Part shown: positions 12,001 through 18,142 of the stretch, one piece after another | Layout of the letters: each line of letters starts with the position of its first letter | Numbering within the stretch: the stretch's first letter is position 1 | Assembly (NCBI RefSeq): GCF_027924405.1 | Contig: NZ_AP026978.1 | Span: 5,456,001 to 5,520,000 of the forward strand | Direction: 5' to 3' | Length of the DNA stretch: 64,000 nucleotides | Source: Nocardia sputorum | Lineage (GTDB): Bacteria; Actinomycetota; Actinomycetes; Mycobacteriales; Mycobacteriaceae | Made by a program: the position numbers and the translations under genes | The notes under the pieces: model-generated | Databases searched by the model: none | Told to the model about the DNA's origin: nothing | Seen by the model: only the letters and a program-made list of their open reading frames with translations

Positions 12001-15000
12001 GGTTGATATCCGCTCCGACGTGGCCGGTGTCCGACCTGCTCGGGCCGGTGTCTGCCCCGGTCTGTCCGGCATCAGCCGAAGTATGGGCAGTGCCCGGCTC
12101 GGTGTGGAGGGTGCCCGGAGCGACAGTGGTCTGGGACGAGGGGGCGGCGGGAACAACTGCGCTCGGGGGCGCGTGGGCCTGATTGGCGCGGCGCATCGCA
12201 CGCTCCAGATACATGCGGTCGGCCGCGTCGTTCTGCAGGGTGGATGTCAGGCTGCGCATCTCCCGCTCGGCCGCGGCGACATCGGCCGCGGTGGCCGCGA
12301 CCTTCGTCCGCGCCGCCTGCACGGCCTCACCTGGTCGGGCCGCATCCGTACCGCCCACCCGGCGGACGGCTTCGGTGTATTCCGCGGTGGCTTCGGCGTG
12401 CTCGGCCAGTGCGGTCCGATAGTGGGTGACCGCGACGCGCGCACCATGCTCCTGCGCGTCGCTGTAGAGGCGGTCGGACGCGGCGACGTTGAAACAGAAG
12501 CTGCCGTTGCGGCCGTTGCGCCCGGCCCGCGCCGACCACTGATGATCCTCGTCCGGGTTCGTCGGCGAACGCCCCAGCATGTGCGCGTGCACCCCGCCCA
12601 ACCGGTCGACCTCGTCGCTGATCGATACGTCGAAGCCCCGGCCGAGCATGCCCGTGCCGACGGTTACCGCGCCCCGGACACCCGCGGTGTCCTTGACCGA
12701 CAGCAAGTGCTCCTCCGCGGCATTGTTGTCGCGGTGCTCGGCGAACCACCGGGCATCGATCGCAGTGTGTTCCACGTCCGCCTTGGTCAGCATCAGCGAG
12801 AATTTCCGCGCCAGATCATTGAACGGGCAGATCACCAGCACCGGCCGTCCCTCGGCCTGCAACTGCTGTACCCGAGTCACCGCGTCCCGCAATTTGTCCG
12901 GCTCGGTGAGGAATATCCGATCCTCCTCCCCCGCCAGTTTCGACCGCCCGAAGTCCTCCACCTTCGCCAGACCACCCTCGACCGGGAAGTTCTCCTTGAT
13001 CTCGGCCGCGGTCCGTTCCAGCGTGCCCGACATCAGATGCAGATGTTCGTATCCGCCGAGGACGTCCTCCACGGTGACCTGTTTCGATCCCGTCCCATCG
13101 GAATACACCGGGGCGCCGAACATCGCTTCGACCATTTTGTGACGGCCTCCGAACCACCGGCTCTCGGTGCCGATCTTCGGATCGCTTCGCGGCTTTCCGT
13201 ACTCGTCGAGAATCTGGATCTTCTTCTCGGCATCCTGTCCGAAGATCTGAAAGTCCCGATTCAATTTCAACCGGCCCGCTCTGACGTCCAAGAAGGCACG
13301 GGCCATCTCGGTTTCCTCGGCGGTGAATGCCCGCCCGGCGTGGCTTTCCCACAACCTGCTCACCGTATCGAGGCACCGCTCGGGTTGCTCGCGCAGCAAC
13401 CGCGCTGTCAGCGTCCGTGCCGCCCCGACTTCCTCCGCCGACAGCGGCCGCGCCGCCCCGCCCTCCGCCACCGACAGCGGCCCGTCGTGGAGTGCTTCCT
13501 CGAGATGCACCGACAGGTCCTCCGCCGTCGTGATTCTGCTGCGCAACATGGCTTTCAAGAAGTCACGCACCCGGTACACCGCGGCGGCCTCCACCTCCGG
13601 GGCGAGCTCCCGCTGTCCGTCGGACTGGTAGTGCACCGTCTGGTTGTGCACCAGCACCGCATCCGCCTCATCGATGGTCGCGGTCTTCCCCGGCGGCGGC
13701 CGGTCGAACAGCTCGGCGGTCGCGCGCTCGTCGTAGGTCATGTAGTACACGGTCGGGCGTTCCGTCTCGCCCGGCGGGTTGTGCGGATCCCAGCGCGCGA
13801 CCTCGTACCCGAGACTGCGCAGCATCGGCGCGAATTCCCGGACCCCCTCGTTGGCCAGCACCTCGGTCGTGGTGATCACATGGTGCACCCGCACCGGCTT
13901 TCCGCTCGCCTGCTCCACCGGCTCCCCGCGCGACAACTGCCGCAACGTATCCAGGGCACCGACCATGGATTTGCCCTGCCCCGTGCCCATCTGGCGCATG
14001 AACCCGTGCTCGCCGAGCAGGAACGCCTTGATTTGATTCCACCGCGGCGTCTTCCCGGTACCCTCGCGCATCGCGTCGATGTACCGCAGCAGCGACTCGG
14101 CCCGATCACCATGCTCCATCGCGTGCCTGCGCTGCTCCCACGACTCAGCGGCCAGCTCCTCGTGCCGCAGCCGATACAACGCCAGCGCCTTCTTCGCCGC
14201 AACTTTGAATTGCGTCTGCTGGTCGGCGGTAAGGTCTTGCTTCGTCGCCGGATCCGCCGACGGCAACCCCGCTAGCTCCGCTACCAGCTCCGCCGCCGGG
14301 CGGTCGGGTCCGTCGTGCACGGACGGGCGAACGTCAGCGGGCACGGCGTCCTTGGACGGCTCCACAGCCGGTGGCTCGTGCACCGGTGGTGCGTCGGCGT
14401 ACTTCGGCGCCGTCACCCGGGCGAGGCCGTCAGGACCCGCACCGTGGCGGCCCGACGCTTCGCCCACCTGCACCGGCGGATCGAGCTTCCCCGGCCCCCG
14501 TCCCGGCCGCGCGACCGCCGGCTCGTGCCCAGCCACACCGTCGCTGGCCGGAACCCGGGCGCGCGGGCCGCCACCGGCCGCACGCGCGTGGTCCCCGCCC
14601 GGGGCCGGCGAGTGCGGCGGTTCCGAACCGGAGTGTTCACCACCCGCGCTCGACACCAGCGCAGCGGAAGCCATACCCCCCGCAGCCTGCGCACCCCCAG
14701 CACCGGGGCCAGGACCACCGGCGTGCGCATTGCCTCCACCGTCGGCGCTGTGCGCACCACCGGCCTGTGCACGGTCGGCTTGCACACCGCCACTACCCGT
14801 CTGCCCACTGTCCCCGGTTCGCGCATTGCCGACGTCACCGGCTCGCCCACCGCTGCCCTCGTGCCCATCACCGCCCTGCGCACCGTCACGGCCCTGCGCG
14901 CCATCACGGCCCTGCGCGTGAGCGCCATTCTGCACCTCGTCATCGGCCTGCGCGAGATCACCGGTCTGCGCAGCGCCACTACCACCCGGCACGTCCGCAC

Positions 15001-16507
15001 CGGCCCGCGCGCCGCCGCCAGAGGTCTCATCGCGACCGGCGGGAAGGTCTACTCCGGGTTCTCGATCGCCGGCATGGTCTGCCGCTGCCCGGTCGCTTTG
15101 CCGCGCAGGCTCACCCGGTGACCCATCCGCTCCCGTCCCACCGTCCGTGTGGTCCGCTGGGGCCGGAGCCTGCTCACCCGATTCCGAATCGGCGAGGCGC
15201 TGTGCCAGGTCCCCGGCCTCATCCGGCTGGTGCCACCCATCACCCGTCGCTTCCGGTGGTCCGGACGAAACCAGGTTCCGTCCAGGCTCCGATCCTCCGG
15301 CATCCGTAGCGTGGCCGGGCACGGCCGAGGTCGCGAGCTGCAGGGTGGTGCTGTCCACCGGCCCGGCAGGCGGAGCGGGCGTCAGCGATTTCACACCCTG
15401 GGGAGCCCCCGCCAGTCCCAGCACGGCATCCTTGCTGAGACTCACCGTGGATGGATCCGGAGGAACGTAGGCGCCGCCGCCGTCGACCACCTCTGCGAGG
15501 GAGGAACCGAGATCCGGGTGGACGCCACGGTGGACATCCACGACTCCGCCGAATCCGCCGCTGAGCAACGACGCCAGGACGTCTTCGAAGTGTTCCGGCC
15601 AGCCCGTGACCAATGCCGCCGCACCCAGACCGGACACCGCGCCCGCGACCCCTTGCACCAGTCCGAGTGCCGAGCGGCTGGTCTGCAGCCGGGGAAGAAG
15701 CTTGGGCGCGACCTTGCCCGCGGCTATGCCGCCCACCGCGCCTCCGGCGCCCGACACTGCTGCGGCTTCGACCGACGTCAGATCGATACCCCTCGGGTTC
15801 TCCCCGTTCGGGCCCTTGACGGTCGCGGTCCGGTCGCCTGACTCGACCTGCGCGATCTGTACCCCGAGATCCACACCCGCGGGCAGCGCGGCGGCTGTGC
15901 CCACCGCGAGAACGAACCGGTGCGGCCCCAATGCCGCGAGTCGGGTCGCCGTCTTCGCCGCGCCCGCCTTGTATGCCTGTTCCAGGCCCGCGCGCATCAG
16001 CGCGACCCTGCCTCGGCCCTCGATCAACATCGACTCCACCACGGGAGCCGCCGCAACCTGCCCGGCCGGACCGGCCGCGGCGGCTGCCGCCAATGTGCTG
16101 ATGATGCGCCAGGCCAGTTCGACGCCGAACGCGAACATCACGCACAGCGTCTTCTCCGCATCGTTGGCGGCCCCGTGAGCTTGATCGGCCAAGGCCAGCG
16201 CTTCCTCCCGCAGCCTGGCCGCGCCCTCCTGGTGCAGATGCAATGTCTCGCGCACTCGGTCACCCAGGCTGCCGAGCGAATCCTCCTGCGCGAGTAGGTT
16301 TCCGGCATCCTCCGCGTGCTCGTTCATGGCGTCGGCCTTGGCCCGCAACTCCGCGGCCATCCAGCGCATCCTGGACACATCGGCGCGCGGCAGGTCTCCC
16401 CCGAAGACCACCAACTCGATCGGGCGACGCACCGCGCTGGGCAAACCCTCGAACAAGCGGCGCAGCTCCACGACCGGGTTCAGCGACAACGAACCGTCCA
16501 CCGGCAC
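1..16507 (-). CDS. Giant WXG/SecA-like/multi-toxin protein (3' end beyond window)
   Basis: From a GTG at 16507, three bases after the upstream stop, the frame stays open for 5,502 codons to the left edge. Visible parts: a helical CpnT/WXG100-like N-terminus (about 1-270); a Gly/Ala/Pro-rich linker (370-740); a SecA-like ATPase (about 755-1380; Walker A GTGQGKS 841-847, IDEAD 945-949, late motif SARAGRNGRNG 1325-1335); a papain-fold Tox-PL-like domain (1640-1870; candidate triad C1706, H1785, D1805); an unassigned segment; a degenerate HD-like patch near 2921; a GT4 glycosyltransferase (3290-3650; E-x7-E in AEGFGLVAVEA); two TetR-like domains (3760-3935 and 3970-4135); a CdiA-C tRNase-like domain (4268-4375); an NlpC/P60-like domain (C4552, H4634); and an unassigned helical tail. 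I infer an ESX-associated polymorphic toxin. Another GTG at 16501 could be the start. The open frame is certain; the domain names rest on motif recognition. Confidence 0.85.
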   Translation of the reverse strand, partial: MPVDGSLSLNPVVELRRLFEGLPSAVRRPIELVVFGGDLPRADVSRMRWMAAELRAKADAMNEHAEDAGNLLAQEDSLGSLGDRVRETLHLHQEGAARLREEALALADQAHGAANDAEKTLCVMFAFGVELAWRIISTLAAAAAAGPAGQVAAAPVVESMLIEGRGRVALMRAGLEQAYKAGAAKTATRLAALGPHRFVLAVGTAAALPAGVDLGVQIAQVESGDRTATVKGPNGENPRGIDLTSVEAAAVSGAGGAVGGIAAGKVAPKLLPRLQTSRSALGLVQGVAGAVSGLGAAALVTGWPEHFEDVLASLLSGGFGGVVDVHRGVHPDLGSSLAEVVDGGGAYVPPDPSTVSLSKDAVLGLAGAPQGVKSLTPAPPAGPVDSTTLQLATSAVPGHATDAGGSEPGRNLVSSGPPEATGDGWHQPDEAGDLAQRLADSESGEQAPAPADHTDGGTGADGSPGEPARQSDRAAADHAGDREPGVDLPAGRDETSGGGARAGADVPGGSGAAQTGDLAQADDEVQNGAHAQGRDGAQGRDGAQGGDGHEGSGGRAGDVGNARTGDSGQTGSGGVQADRAQAGGAHSADGGGNAHAGGPGPGAGGAQAAGGMASAALVSSAGGEHSGSEPPHSPAPGGDHARAAGGGPRARVPASDGVAGHEPAVARPGRGPGKLDPPVQVGEASGRHGAGPDGLARVTAPKYADAPPVHEPPAVEPSKDAVPADVRPSVHDGPDRPAAELVAELAGLPSADPATKQDLTADQQTQFKVAAKKALALYRLRHEELAAESWEQRRHAMEHGDRAESLLRYIDAMREGTGKTPRWNQIKAFLLGEHGFMRQMGTGQGKSMVGALDTLRQLSRGEPVEQASGKPVRVHHVITTTEVLANEGVREFAPMLRSLGYEVARWDPHNPPGETERPTVYYMTYDERATAELFDRPPPGKTATIDEADAVLVHNQTVHYQSDGQRELAPEVEAAAVYRVRDFLKAMLRSRITTAEDLSVHLEEALHDGPLSVAEGGAARPLSAEEVGAARTLTARLLREQPERCLDTVSRLWESHAGRAFTAEETEMARAFLDVRAGRLKLNRDFQIFGQDAEKKIQILDEYGKPRSDPKIGTESRWFGGRHKMVEAMFGAPVYSDGTGSKQVTVEDVLGGYEHLHLMSGTLERTAAEIKENFPVEGGLAKVEDFGRSKLAGEEDRIFLTEPDKLRDAVTRVQQLQAEGRPVLVICPFNDLARKFSLMLTKADVEHTAIDARWFAEHRDNNAAEEHLLSVKDTAGVRGAVTVGTGMLGRGFDVSISDEVDRLGGVHAHMLGRSPTNPDEDHQWSARAGRNGRNGSFCFNVAASDRLYSDAQEHGARVAVTHYRTALAEHAEATAEYTEAVRRVGGTDAARPGEAVQAARTKVAATAADVAAAEREMRSLTSTLQNDAADRMYLERAMRRANQAHAPPSAVVPAAPSSQTTVAPGTLHTEPGTAHTSADAGQTGADTGPSRSDTGHVGADINRAAMRALHAGPDAVQPHLRGDRFARLAGWLGIPASVQAAAAVFDNDDADDPLSRLLERAGVSSAAVEALNQHLDHAPPAAVLRADTLTDEQALNRLTPQRNRLAAELGWEPAQVAGAEGVRQVGAAVDTARAELAVLLDVPVTEVNAATARDVLADAVARLLARTEIADDPATELLVLAASTYLAVAALLDLAVAIHQRSPKSCVNNGVTMMRVLYPDNEHAYHLPDDMPLRGHDAEATERAFGGAFRAFRSLDEAAESLEERPWGSQALVYKWMNKGEVESHLVLLVNASDRAEAPNLVVLDIAAAPGQAPITAADLAARPALLKKAVPFQQWRREQQAFIDRLTEADRRVFAIEFDHKGEPLVRLSATRRSAVASQDPGLPPPSLWSSRAPPLRRNQFALAGHRPVGDGSLPGSSDEPESRGTGADSIGHSGEDSDGEPHLADEGSIGGRSPEAISFLPAGDLAAEQMTGPVVVPGQLLLTEEHAVALSDALTERDQAVHRITEQLRELEHALAPLVGEPGTVDMVSLMGVRDQLSAFLGRRLVEYAETAEGQRDQMIATLREITAHPSLDEQDIRVLAEMVPVKRNKLIASLPGVRDRYAQELRTAALVRLAELDSRRAEFFRADDAIRRLQRGIQGRLDRAAEVLYDRGSRRTIRGLLDGIDAMRSEISAARRQISVGWQDIPENELAPLLSEITRGLRSRKDAVEAVAAIAAPRPITMIVDDALRTVEKSAVSIFAESSIRGFVFRDHDARNVRALADAIARVRTMVRIPETAPDLYTRVADESAERRSDFGTFVDPADTLYLHFTPNIRAIATAGMIRSGAHDEVVNTTAAHSVGVHFIKPGDWQGTEDFNMYVGYAGLRRTLSGTVLPDPLGAIVVLPLGAITETTPLRNEAKTTASDEAHLASDATFRPLNGSPRYAYPLDDAYVIPCYSDLQVSREQRLIIDPDTGERIVRPVAEPIRDAFRRAGYDEAWIDRHVIELPERIAADPDTRALHGEYDRTQRLIRHAQDEIKRRMAEDGTYTDRLVVPLTTEHGRQWETLDLHGTTRAGYYSTFDRAIERLIVADRHPPVSGAEKPEGKSTQWNQSGRPRDSRPETAPPADRATAPGEQLRAAVAGQSSDGDSEQRARPRGPDGLIGRRPSLDPEGGAERRTAEAGTPGSDGPIDAGELGRLLAEHGVVVGRAAAARVLGSDVSGDPDVVELSVPEWLYRRCAAEGWAQDDRRRSVLARGRFRVSVGWPGVGTDLVSHEDLANRSWQPAEGESKVALLADVYAWMQETQDRAATDWIKNHLLSPAAPPLPVAVIAREIDEVTEMLRARVPREQLTDPEIRRGIRLAAEGLFANRTLYGHPDVGRANHLHDDAFELREFGVTALYHNGMGVAEDLRHIVDNGVLQGADLREIVAALAADAWSDLVYGGGRRSDNPEGYDELRSAQLLHERALSHGCDASTARMLGFAVHGTSFDERAGTQMIASPVAVEEMRQRWGAMTDGEFDAALRVARWVAAADLQTLSEPDAVVQSIELAFEDLMSRRFDPARVFGRVLSEWGTRIHNVDEALRVADRFGRMPPEGGHVTVRQAFVNRLRGGAGFIHPDSGYRPPDGWLLANRDMRRDHAAKLREIADRLAIDSIYTLMDAYRDARAHAAEMRDKYSGFHWQVVVGPGAHMSDPAMLAATVAARLPESDSSGMSDGVIDAIPRIAEIARSRTGDAPVIVVTSAQDTDGRPRLVAQFDYTRPDATDPDPGVTLTELRSELSEADCRIDIETADPVPAGQVWHRLRFDFTRQRILVCCPQWGLGGTGMATLTVGLCQALAEAGHAVTVRTGEVGRAPRIQGVQVIGHRESGPFALTRERMLSNWDELPESMDLVIVHDAGDGLAAALAAEERYPAAKLVRVNHLTPMLFHTLGNNPERGRAKLAADVYLARRAHLVAGLGPVLAADALSSAVMAGHGSVHELQPGLLPAEQPPVPAPGDPARILLFGRADDPLKGVAEIARVVRRLRAGGRDVRLVVRGYPRRGVDSARAELVRLVGHPDAVEVAPRTSDRAVLQADIRSATVVVMPSRAEGFGLVAVEAIEQGVPVVVPSSSGVGRFLTELGEYREEAERFNIVEQHLGAAPQIDIWVAALGSVLDDVPAAWATAGRLQQLLQPFTRKRSAKMLVHAAVNADPHPPRDIRSSRAQVSLENGHVVVRGEGTDYELILDVADAMETDPAVRRAVMGYTVVKFAPTRDPLPIRLAAAPVDEWLFCRSAKTAARLHGSRAGILQAFVATVAAQGFGATTIDEVCRRGRISPHAFLDHFLTTSSALAKAHREALSNLSQLVVDEVAAVPASDRAARVTTAVDTYVSALAARPATARLLLVEGFAADPGTRAELEVGVVEEIAATLATVFEDSNTSTPRRRALAAAVRGVLADWAATGDATAVPDLRRGLLDLLRKGTMAPAVGSAAGDPADAAGSAREQRSGSAGRAEPEERERILTQLIAVTAEQGYADMSPETVQRRAGVSPQTYQNLFSDKRNGFEAACAAAVERVRIAVRAAMPAAVPDDPSARLRAAVHAYLTALAAHPDEARVLHLDLFAPGPGAHRLHDRHRAMLAAHFDDVVAEGDARTARLLASAVTGVVTDRILSGRNTRTGSRRSAQGESERIAALPGFAPVVAAAVGSLLPGIGGTRTADSGAPGHQPTGPDRPDSHIGSRPEESTPRPGGPPRDLPAQQNEPASARYREDAGGAGLTRPSRDSQPDAVPSGSEAVVPVLGPGPVPPGFRHAQRGLQRQNEAAFVLARAGFRVEQHPDESGARLPDFRIEGRIFDCYSPTTGKVSNICFEIRRKVYVKRQADRIVVNLTDSAVDPAELSSALRRHLIPNLREVLAIDRHGTVLRLAPGPVTVVVSPTATDDQGFIGSRPRERAGEPESDIETSEQNRPTPWTTARAQPDDPPIPPVSRGNSAQGEGGTGPGGFIGSRPRDPGDSADRPTPWARLGGEGETAGMVGADAVEDPAVPAPAGVVEFLLGYVTRKDTFYWCQLDPDSLFADWGWSSDERLPDDVPRSCIDMVVAAGVAAGALGREQVPAIYNWNDPDDFAQRWVRELPDLLVPSGRQTLSDPDTGPRPQRGDVVMWFGAGEPGGPERLMHAAVANGNADGRADSASVLSFGADCSWLVSQPRRGATKLSGVELTTIAALSETMLANWSHTVRVEFGPGLWTQPSATGGELRVPPSRESRAFLPFNKKNWRREFQGLAEWVQRRPDAQRLIARFDEWERAEDAAGAPTRLAELVDADVSGALIEETLRSPTVLPIEGHPQVAVRMDRDGEPTGLIVASMGGHGRVLRELFTERPDLLDTIPRDGGRLRISYTAVRLRSDGEVRDEHLRPDDADPSRRLVPGRLLHEYLRLCSVGALDKPGTKPGKASKRPSFEQWIAALPPRVFKGPGDTAYTTTSSGHLLTDRAVEEACRPTRADDPDDPHGALAALRRIVLEAPGDIVRSTPITEQQAPLTERSSEVLDLGGMSARVTVGKDPSGRWRLLMQPYAPEYPGDVLTQWCAQLEAGSRRRLLNLIRRQLNGRVVGSSTSLDAGPSGYIGSRPEDSSAAEPPSRPTTNDGSLGNRPPGSAPEPDGRRPVEEDSAVRDDASMPDPVYATHQELTDWAAQLSDGAVQRFLAERQAESSAHMAAVHRGRPPAVDVAIGTARAQIALATERWRRLTDSGARPSIADAQAAADAATAVFHLIGALPMAATPLSASTDDPDGLLDLLTRFPERLLMAAERGQAAGADAGDWARRADAFLTEHRGGDWDAELIRSLRSLPAEAGEFAHALTGSDRAFGAAAAQYIPDAYRAALYFLTRTRDVDQAVDRLREVDHAVAAAVDRLGSSRPAADAGLSLLQLRIDIHEALAYAADAAASEMRSSTLRGLEKNPLLPQRVTRVVDDLTVLARHGSETPRPIRPAYASHPVTSEEPFTDDDYREAIGANFHPRVLGVRDGQFLTLQGTSFEPLRTGAEGISFV
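1184..10668 (-). repeat. Dispersed G-x-I-G-S-R-P motif in linkers of the giant protein
   Basis: A short motif recurs in frame in the linkers between domains. Copies: GSIGGRSPE (Ile 1951, base 10657), GLIGRRPS (2645, 8575), SHIGSRPEE (4196, 3922), GFIGSRPRE (4403, 3301), GFIGSRPRD (4462, 3124), GYIGSRPED (5080, 1270) and a weaker GSLGNRPPG (Leu 5103, 1201). Each copy sits in a Pro/Asp/Glu/Ser-rich stretch, mostly at a change of domain. The function is unknown. A recognition or processing site is one possibility, and module shuffling by recombination is another. Confidence 0.85.
14864..14917 (-). repeat. Tandem AQGRDG hexapeptide repeat
   Basis: Residues 531-548 of the giant protein read as three consecutive hexapeptides: AQGRDG twice and then AQGGDG. 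The 18-bp DNA units are nearly identical, so this looks like recent slippage inside the flexible Gly/Ala-rich linker ahead of the SecA-like ATPase. Confidence 0.8.
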
Positions 16508-16510
16508 CGC

Positions 16511-18142
16511 CTACCCCCGCCGCGACGTCGCGTCGACCAGTACCGCGTGCAGTGCTCGCGCCTGGCGGCTCGCCTCGTCGCCGCGCAGCACGACATCGGC
16601 GAACGCGGCGCCGAGCGCCCGGCTCACGTCGAACTCGCCCGCGTCCGCAGCGTCCCCGGCCAACACGGCGCGCCAGCGCCGGTAACCGCGAACCACCTCG
16701 GCGAGTGTGCTGTCGCGTCCCGCCTCCAGACGCAGGTACTCCGCGATCAGGACGCGCTGCGCCTGCCTGCGAGCGAGACCGCCACCGGCGCAGTCGAGTG
16801 CCCGGCCGAATTCGCGCAGCGTCGCCAGGTAGATTGCCGGCTCCGCCGACTCGGCCTCGGACTCCGCGGTGCCGGTCGCTCGCCTCGTATCCAGCGCGGT
16901 CCGCTGGTCGAGGGTGATCGACCGGCCTGTGCTGGTACCCCGCGTATCGCGTGGGTCGGGACTCCACCGCACCGGCCCCGATCCGGCATCGAGTTCTGCC
17001 ACCGCGACGACGTCGAGAGCGATCACCGGGTAGTCGGTGAGCACCTGGTCCACAGCGGCCACGAATTCGCGCACGACCGGCACTTGCAACCCAGGGGTAT
17101 CGAATCCGGCCACCCGCACGTCGTGGTGCTCGGCCAGCATCCGCGCCAGCCAGCCGACCACGGGATCGGCGGCCGGCCGTGCGCCGGAGCGACGCCGATC
17201 GCGCTCCCCCGACGATTCGTCGGTGGGGTTCGGCCTCCGCGGCGGCGAACCGAACCGAGGGCCAGGGGGTCTCGGCTCGGCACCGGCGGGTGGTCCGGCC
17301 GCTCTGGGTGGCTGCCCGGACCACGGGGTGTCTCGTCGTCCCCCACCGCCCGGTGAGCGTGCCCCGGCCTGCCGCCCGCCCGGGGCAGGAGGTGCATCCC
17401 GGGTAGCGGCGGGAGGGAACACCGCGGAGGCCGGAGGACGGCGACCGGAGTCAGCGGCTGAAGCGCGTGCGGCGGCCGGAGGGGCCGTCGTGGAGGCCGG
17501 AGAACGACCGGGGTCTGCGGCGGGCTTGCCGGAGTTGCCGCTGCCCGGTCCGCCTGCTCCCCGTTTCCCCTCTCGGCCCGCTGCCCGATCCGAGGGACCT
17601 CGCTGCGGACCGCCCTCCGGCGTGGAGCGTCCCACGGACGCATCCGGTGTCCGTGACCCGCCGGGGATGGGTGATTCGGCGGGGTCGGCCCGATCCGTGG
17701 GATACGCCGGGTTCGCCGCCGCCGGAAAGGTCGTCGGGGGATCCGCCGTCACGGGTCCCTGGGGGCCTGCGGGCGAGGACGAGCTGCCCTCCGGCCAGGG
17801 CAGCGTCGGCTCGCCGATCGGGGCCAGGGAGGCGGCTGTGGTGCTGACCCGGCTGGCGCCGAACCTGTCGTGCGCTTCGAATTGGCCGGCGGCGTCCACT
17901 ATTCCGGCGGCCGTGCCGCGCAGACTCTCCTCCATGGCCCGTACGCCGGCCAGCAGATTGTCGGCCTGCGGCTTGAACTCACGGGCGAACGCGACACCCA
18001 GATCGTCGTCGCCCCAACTGCCTTCAGCCTGCGCCAAGGAATCGCGCAGTCTGGCATAGGTTTGCCCCACGCGGTCCCCGAGCTCGGCCAGCCGCGCTCC
18101 CCGATTTCGCAGGCTGTCCGGATCCAACCGGACTTGGTTCAC
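16511..18142 (-). CDS. WXG100-type protein with degenerate zincin-like C-terminal domain
   Basis: The protein is 543 aa. The GTG start at 18142 overlaps the preceding stop by four bases (GTGA) and follows a GGAGGGGG ribosome-binding site. The frame is open further upstream, but that part lies inside the neighbouring gene. The N-terminus is helical with a Trp-Gly turn (W43-G44), as in ESX-secreted WXG100 proteins. A Pro/Gly/Ser-rich linker covers about 130-315. The C-terminus resembles zincin metallopeptidase toxins of actinobacteria, but the usual HEFGHALD reads REFGRALD (R443 and R447), and the later AEAFADV-type segment reads GAAFADV. All three expected zinc ligands are therefore missing. 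I infer a catalytically dead domain that may act as chaperone, adaptor or decoy for the giant protein encoded three bases downstream. Confidence 0.8.
   Translation of the reverse strand: MNQVRLDPDSLRNRGARLAELGDRVGQTYARLRDSLAQAEGSWGDDDLGVAFAREFKPQADNLLAGVRAMEESLRGTAAGIVDAAGQFEAHDRFGASRVSTTAASLAPIGEPTLPWPEGSSSSPAGPQGPVTADPPTTFPAAANPAYPTDRADPAESPIPGGSRTPDASVGRSTPEGGPQRGPSDRAAGREGKRGAGGPGSGNSGKPAADPGRSPASTTAPPAAARASAADSGRRPPASAVFPPAATRDAPPAPGGRQAGARSPGGGGRRDTPWSGQPPRAAGPPAGAEPRPPGPRFGSPPRRPNPTDESSGERDRRRSGARPAADPVVGWLARMLAEHHDVRVAGFDTPGLQVPVVREFVAAVDQVLTDYPVIALDVVAVAELDAGSGPVRWSPDPRDTRGTSTGRSITLDQRTALDTRRATGTAESEAESAEPAIYLATLREFGRALDCAGGGLARRQAQRVLIAEYLRLEAGRDSTLAEVVRGYRRWRAVLAGDAADAGEFDVSRALGAAFADVVLRGDEASRQARALHAVLVDATSRRG

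Noticed and set aside
10787..14275. A 1,162-codon open frame on the plus strand
   Set aside because: It lies opposite the SecA-like part of the giant gene. Its composition (His/Arg/Gln/Pro-rich, no domain) is that of an antisense shadow in high-GC DNA.
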